A stretch of DNA of 9,292 bases from NCBI GenBank assembly GCA_002404055.1, contig DHIZ01000183.1, positions 1-9,292 of the forward strand, read 5' to 3'. Below, one piece after another: positions 6,702 through 9,292 of the stretch (position 1 is the first letter of the stretch; the number at the start of each line of letters is the position of its first letter). Both the position numbers and the translations under genes were made by a program. Under the pieces are notes generated by a model. The model made no database searches and was not told the DNA's origin. It was given only the letters and a program-made list of their open reading frames with translations. This DNA comes from Chloroflexi bacterium UBA4733 (GTDB taxonomy: Bacteria; Chloroflexota; UBA4733).

Positions 6702-8107
6702 CGCGGGAGGTTGATCGCTTCATCGTCGTGGATCGTCGCGCGCTCGGCCTCGACGGCTTCAAACCAGGTTTCCAGGGAACGCAGGAGCGCCGCCGCGCGC
6801 TGCGGCTGGGCACTAGCCAGGTCGTGCTGCTCGAAGGGATCATCGGCTACGTTGAAGAGCAGCGGCGCTGACGGCTCCGGCAGCGTGCGCGCCGGCTCGG
6901 GCGTGCGGTCGATGTCGGTGATGCCTTCCGGCTCGTACTTGAGGCGGCGGTCCATCACGCCGTCCTCCGGCGCTACCCGCATGGCTTCGCGCAGCGCGGG
7001 GCGCACCAGCTTCCAGTCGCCGTCGCGGGCGGCGGCGTTGCTGATCACCACCGGCGTGTAGCGGTTCCACTGCCAGAAGCGCTGCGTGATGGTGTCGCCG
7101 GGGTCGCCCTGCAGCACGGGTAGCACGCTGCCGCCATCCAGCGGCAGTCCGGCTGCCGGTGGCTGGCCGCCGCCGGCCAGCAGCGTGGGTAGCCAGTCGG
7201 TGAAATGGATCATCGCGTGGTTGCGTTGGCCGGCGGCCAGGGCTGCCGGCCAACGGACGATGGCGGGCACGCGGATGCCGCCTTCGTAGACCAGCGTCTT
7301 CTGCCCGTTGAAGTTGGCGTTGTAGCGTTGCAGGGAACCGGGCCCGGCGGAACTGCCGAACTGCGGGCCGTTGTCGCTGGTGAAAAGCACGAGCGTGTTT
7401 TCGGCCAGGCCCAGTTGGTCCAACTCGGCCAGCAGTCGGCCGATGCCCTGGTCCATGCGGGCGATCATGCCGTACAGCGTGGCCAGCGGTTCGCCAAACT
7501 TGCCGGTGTCGCGGAAGGGCTGCACGCTCTCCTCCGGCGCTTGCAACGGCGTGTGCGGCGCGTTGTAGGCCAGGTGCAGAAAGAAGGGCTGCTGCCGGTG
7601 CCGCCGCACGAACTGGACTGCTTCGTCGGTGAAGACGTCGGTGAGGTAGCGGCCATCGGTCTTCCGGAAACTGCCGTTGTAATCCAGGCGCCACTGGTAG
7701 TAGTCGCTCCAGCCGCCCCGGAAGCCGACGAACTCCTGAAAGCCGCGTGCATTGGGGTGGTAGCGCGGGTCCAGCGCGCCCAGATGCCACTTGCCGATCA
7801 GCCCGGTGGCGTAGCCGCCCGCCTGCAAGTGGTTGGCGAGCGTGACCTCGCGCAGCGCCAGTCGGTCCAGTCCGCGCCCCTCGAAGGTGTCGATCGCCCC
7901 GGTGCGGTGGGGGTAGCGGCCGGTGAGCAAGGCGGCGCGGGCGGGCGCACAGACGGCGGAGCCGGAGTAGTGCTGGGTGAGCAGGACGCCTTCCCCCACC
8001 AGGCGGTCCAGTGCCGGCGTCTGCGCTGAACCGTCGCCCAGCACGCCCAGATCGCCGTAGCCCATATCGTCGGCCAGAATCAAGATAATGTTCGGTTGTT
8101 TTGCCAT
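6698..8107 (-). CDS. Sulfatase (S1 family, formylglycine-dependent, arylsulfatase-like)
   Basis: Hydrolyses sulfate esters, or in some relatives phosphonate or phosphate esters. Seen: 469 residues with the full active-site set: D13 and D14 in LADDMGYGD, the CAPAR signature (C53 to R57) in which the cysteine is converted to formylglycine, K106 and H108 in IGKWHLG, H185 in APHTP, D245 and N246 in SDNGP, and K270. The CxPxR form predicts activation by an FGE-type enzyme encoded elsewhere. No signal peptide is seen, so it should be cytoplasmic. Start: ATG 8107 has GGAGGGGG at 8119-8112. It lies 116 bases downstream of the methyltransferase on the same strand and could be co-transcribed. Its TAA stop overlaps that of pglZ head-on. 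Substrate is not readable; the family is certain. Confidence 0.93.
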   Translation of the reverse strand: MAKQPNIILILADDMGYGDLGVLGDGSAQTPALDRLVGEGVLLTQHYSGSAVCAPARAALLTGRYPHRTGAIDTFEGRGLDRLALREVTLANHLQAGGYATGLIGKWHLGALDPRYHPNARGFQEFVGFRGGWSDYYQWRLDYNGSFRKTDGRYLTDVFTDEAVQFVRRHRQQPFFLHLAYNAPHTPLQAPEESVQPFRDTGKFGEPLATLYGMIARMDQGIGRLLAELDQLGLAENTLVLFTSDNGPQFGSSAGPGSLQRYNANFNGQKTLVYEGGIRVPAIVRWPAALAAGQRNHAMIHFTDWLPTLLAGGGQPPAAGLPLDGGSVLPVLQGDPGDTITQRFWQWNRYTPVVISNAAARDGDWKLVRPALREAMRVAPEDGVMDRRLKYEPEGITDIDRTPEPARTLPEPSAPLLFNVADDPFEQHDLASAQPQRAAALLRSLETWFEAVEAERATIHDDEAINLPR

Positions 8108-8111
8108 GCTG

Positions 8112-8119
8112 CCCCCTCC
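8112..8119 (-). promoter_or_regulatory. Strong ribosome binding site of the sulfatase gene
   Basis: GGAGGGGG on the minus strand ends 4 bases before ATG 8107, with the GGAGG core 7 bases away, which fixes this start. The 116-base gap to the methyltransferase (8108-8223) is GC-rich; I see no clear promoter or terminator in it. Confidence 0.6.
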
Positions 8120-8223
8120 GCCGCGTCCGTCGCGTGTGCGGGGATGCTACCAGACTTCCGGCGGGGAGACCAGGTGGCGGCGGGGAGGGCTGGGGTTGGC
8201 GCCTCGCACGACTGCTGGCGGCG

Positions 8224-9111
8224 TCAGGTCGTGGCCAGGAGATAGGCCCGCGCGTGGCCGTTCGGGAACGGATCGGCGCTGAATTGCTCTGCCAGGCGAG
8301 CGAGGTAGGCCTCGGCCTCATCGCCGAGCACTGCGCGTGCGGCGGAGGCGTAGGCCGGTGGCTGTGGCGCGCGCCCGATCGTCTCAGGCACGCTATCGGA
8401 CAGGTACGGAGAGTACACATAGCGATAGTTCAATTCGATCTTGCGGAAGCCGGCCTCCAGGACGGAGCGCACCAGATCGCGCTCGTCGTAGGAGTGGTTC
8501 TCCAGCCGATCGTCGGTGTAGTTCGAGGGATGTTGCCGAAGGTGGGCGATGATTCGGTCGTGCTCAGGTTGGAAAGGGGCCATGTCTCTGGTTTCCGCCC
8601 AGGTGTCGTAGTCGTTGGCGGTGAGATGGTAGCGCCAGACCGGCTCAAAGGCGGCGAGGCGCCCGCCCCACCTGAGCACGCGGCGTAGTTCGGTGAATGC
8701 GCGCTTGCGATTGGGCAGGTACTGGATGACGGAATGCAAGAAGGCAACGTGAAAGCTGTCGGTGGCGAACGGCAGGCGGGTGGCGTCACCGAGCACTGCC
8801 GCCAGTGGGGCATGGTTCTTCAGGGGCTCGGCCCGCTGGCGGCAGACGCGCAGCGCATCCAGCGAGCTGTCGAGCGCCACCACCCGTCCGTCGTCGTAGG
8901 CATAGAATCGCGCTCTCTGGGCCAGCAGGCCGCTCCCCGCGCCCACATCGAGCACCCGTTCGCCATCGCTGACGTCGGCGTAGGCGATGAGCTGATTCCG
9001 ACTGTTCTCATAAAAGTAGTTGCCCGGCGCATCCTGCTCGACTAATGGGTCATACGTCGACGATCGTTCCTGGTCGGCGTCGGTCATCGGGACGGACCAC
9101 CATGCCCCCAT
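8224..9111 (-). CDS. Class I SAM-dependent methyltransferase (Methyltransf_11 type)
   Basis: Transfers a methyl group from S-adenosylmethionine to an unknown, probably small-molecule or lipid, acceptor. Seen: 295 residues with motif I VLDVGAGSG (53-61), motif II ending in VVALDSS (77-83), a motif around LGDATRLPF (107-115) with the acidic residue D109, the post-III stretch FLHSVIQYLPN (124-134) and RRVLRWGGRLAAFEP (143-157). The C-terminal ~130 residues, rich in Tyr and His, are a substrate lid I do not recognise. Start: the frame is open to 9225, but those extra residues are translated repeat. ATG 9111 has GAGGGGGG 8 bases upstream, so I chose it; ATG 9087 (MTDADQ) is the alternative. The sulfatase follows downstream, but no functional link is evident. 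The family is secure, the substrate unknown. Confidence 0.88.
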   Translation of the reverse strand: MGAWWSVPMTDADQERSSTYDPLVEQDAPGNYFYENSRNQLIAYADVSDGERVLDVGAGSGLLAQRARFYAYDDGRVVALDSSLDALRVCRQRAEPLKNHAPLAAVLGDATRLPFATDSFHVAFLHSVIQYLPNRKRAFTELRRVLRWGGRLAAFEPVWRYHLTANDYDTWAETRDMAPFQPEHDRIIAHLRQHPSNYTDDRLENHSYDERDLVRSVLEAGFRKIELNYRYVYSPYLSDSVPETIGRAPQPPAYASAARAVLGDEAEAYLARLAEQFSADPFPNGHARAYLLATT

Positions 9112-9119
9112 CGTGCTTG

Positions 9120-9127
9120 CCCCCCTC
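9120..9127 (-). promoter_or_regulatory. Ribosome binding site deciding the methyltransferase start
   Basis: GAGGGGGG on the minus strand lies 8 bases before ATG 9111. Neither the far upstream ATG at 9225 (inside the repeat) nor ATG 9087 has a comparable site, which argues for the 295-residue form. Confidence 0.55.
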
Positions 9128-9188
9128 ACGCATCTCTCAGAGGTCGCCTGAGCGTAGCATAACGTCGCCGTGTAGCGCGTGGGCAGGC

Positions 9189-9291
9189 CCCCTCCGGCTC
9201 GCACCGCTCGCCAGGTTTCGCCCAAGCCTGTCGGGGACTGCTGGTGAACCTCCTCTGGTCTGCCGGCTCACCCTACGCTGAAGCGTAGGGC
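9189..9291 (-). repeat. Modular dispersed repeat, right copy, inverted
   Basis: Reverse complement of the same three-block element as at 2350-2459. Block 3 is the exact 27-base match at 9193-9219, block 2 is at 9226-9241 and block 1 is at 9280-9291. Compared with the left copy, block 3 lies close behind block 2 (6 bases) while blocks 1 and 2 are further apart, so the spacers have been exchanged or deleted. The element lies upstream of the methyltransferase gene and may continue beyond the window. Confidence 0.7.
9271..9290. other. Perfect 8-bp hairpin with TGAA loop in the right repeat
   Basis: CCCTACGC-TGAA-GCGTAGGG is a perfect stem-loop forming block 1 of the right repeat. On the repeat's own strand its loop reads TTCA, the same loop as the 10-bp hairpin in the left copy (2410-2433), although stem sequence and position differ. 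There is no T run on either side inside the window, so I do not call a terminator. Confidence 0.5.
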
Positions 9292-9292
9292 T

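Noticed and set aside
6840..8420. A 526-codon minus-strand frame and a 274-codon plus-strand frame (7205-8029)
   Set aside because: Both overlap the sulfatase, which has every active-site motif; the alternatives are Arg/Pro/Ala-rich or Val/Gly-rich shadows typical of high GC.
9112..9225. N-terminal extension of the methyltransferase beginning MGETWRAVRAG
   Set aside because: This stretch is the dispersed repeat read in frame; the good ribosome site is at ATG 9111.

Overview
The window reads as a piece of a high-GC bacterial chromosome. A Chloroflexota-like host is my best guess, but it rests on style only: a Tat-type lipoprotein signal followed by a long Ala/Thr linker on the binding protein, a cytoplasmic S1 sulfatase, a DUF433 protein and high-GC codon use. 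There is no rRNA, tRNA, CRISPR array, integrase or transposase in view, so the lineage cannot be fixed here.

Left part (1-2473). A 653-residue gene (30-1991, +) joins an N-terminal GHKL/Hsp90-type ATPase to a C-terminal PD-(D/E)XK nuclease domain resembling the Shedu (SduA, DUF4263) fold. Its base composition is visibly lower in GC than everything to its right, so it looks acquired, and it is the best candidate for a single-gene defence system. Its 3' end overlaps, tail to tail, the end of a DUF433 antitoxin-like reading frame (1931-2341, -). That frame has lost its N-terminus and has no recognisable toxin partner. The 132 bases between it and the next gene are filled by a modular dispersed repeat (2350-2459).

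Centre (2474-6701). An orphan ABC-type solute-binding lipoprotein (2474-3943, -) is divergent from a full-length PglZ-domain protein (4086-6701, +). PglZ is the alkaline-phosphatase-superfamily member of BREX phage-defence loci, but no other BREX gene is present. The 142-base divergent spacer carries a possible promoter for each gene, packed back to back, with a small inverted repeat between the -35 and -10 of the binding-protein promoter.

Right part (6698-9292). A formylglycine-type sulfatase (6698-8107, -) ends on the same TTAA as pglZ, so both stop codons share one palindrome. Upstream of it on the same strand is a class I SAM-dependent methyltransferase (8224-9111, -), 116 bases away and perhaps co-transcribed. 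The far right end holds a second, inverted copy of the modular repeat seen at 2350-2459. The two copies therefore bracket the block binding protein / PglZ / sulfatase / methyltransferase.

Taken together, two unlinked-looking defence genes (GHKL-nuclease and orphan PglZ) and a broken antitoxin lie among ordinary metabolic genes, with inverted repeats framing part of the region. I see no proof that the two defence genes form one system; the GHKL-nuclease fusion is the strongest lead. No stretch over 300 bases lacks a gene.
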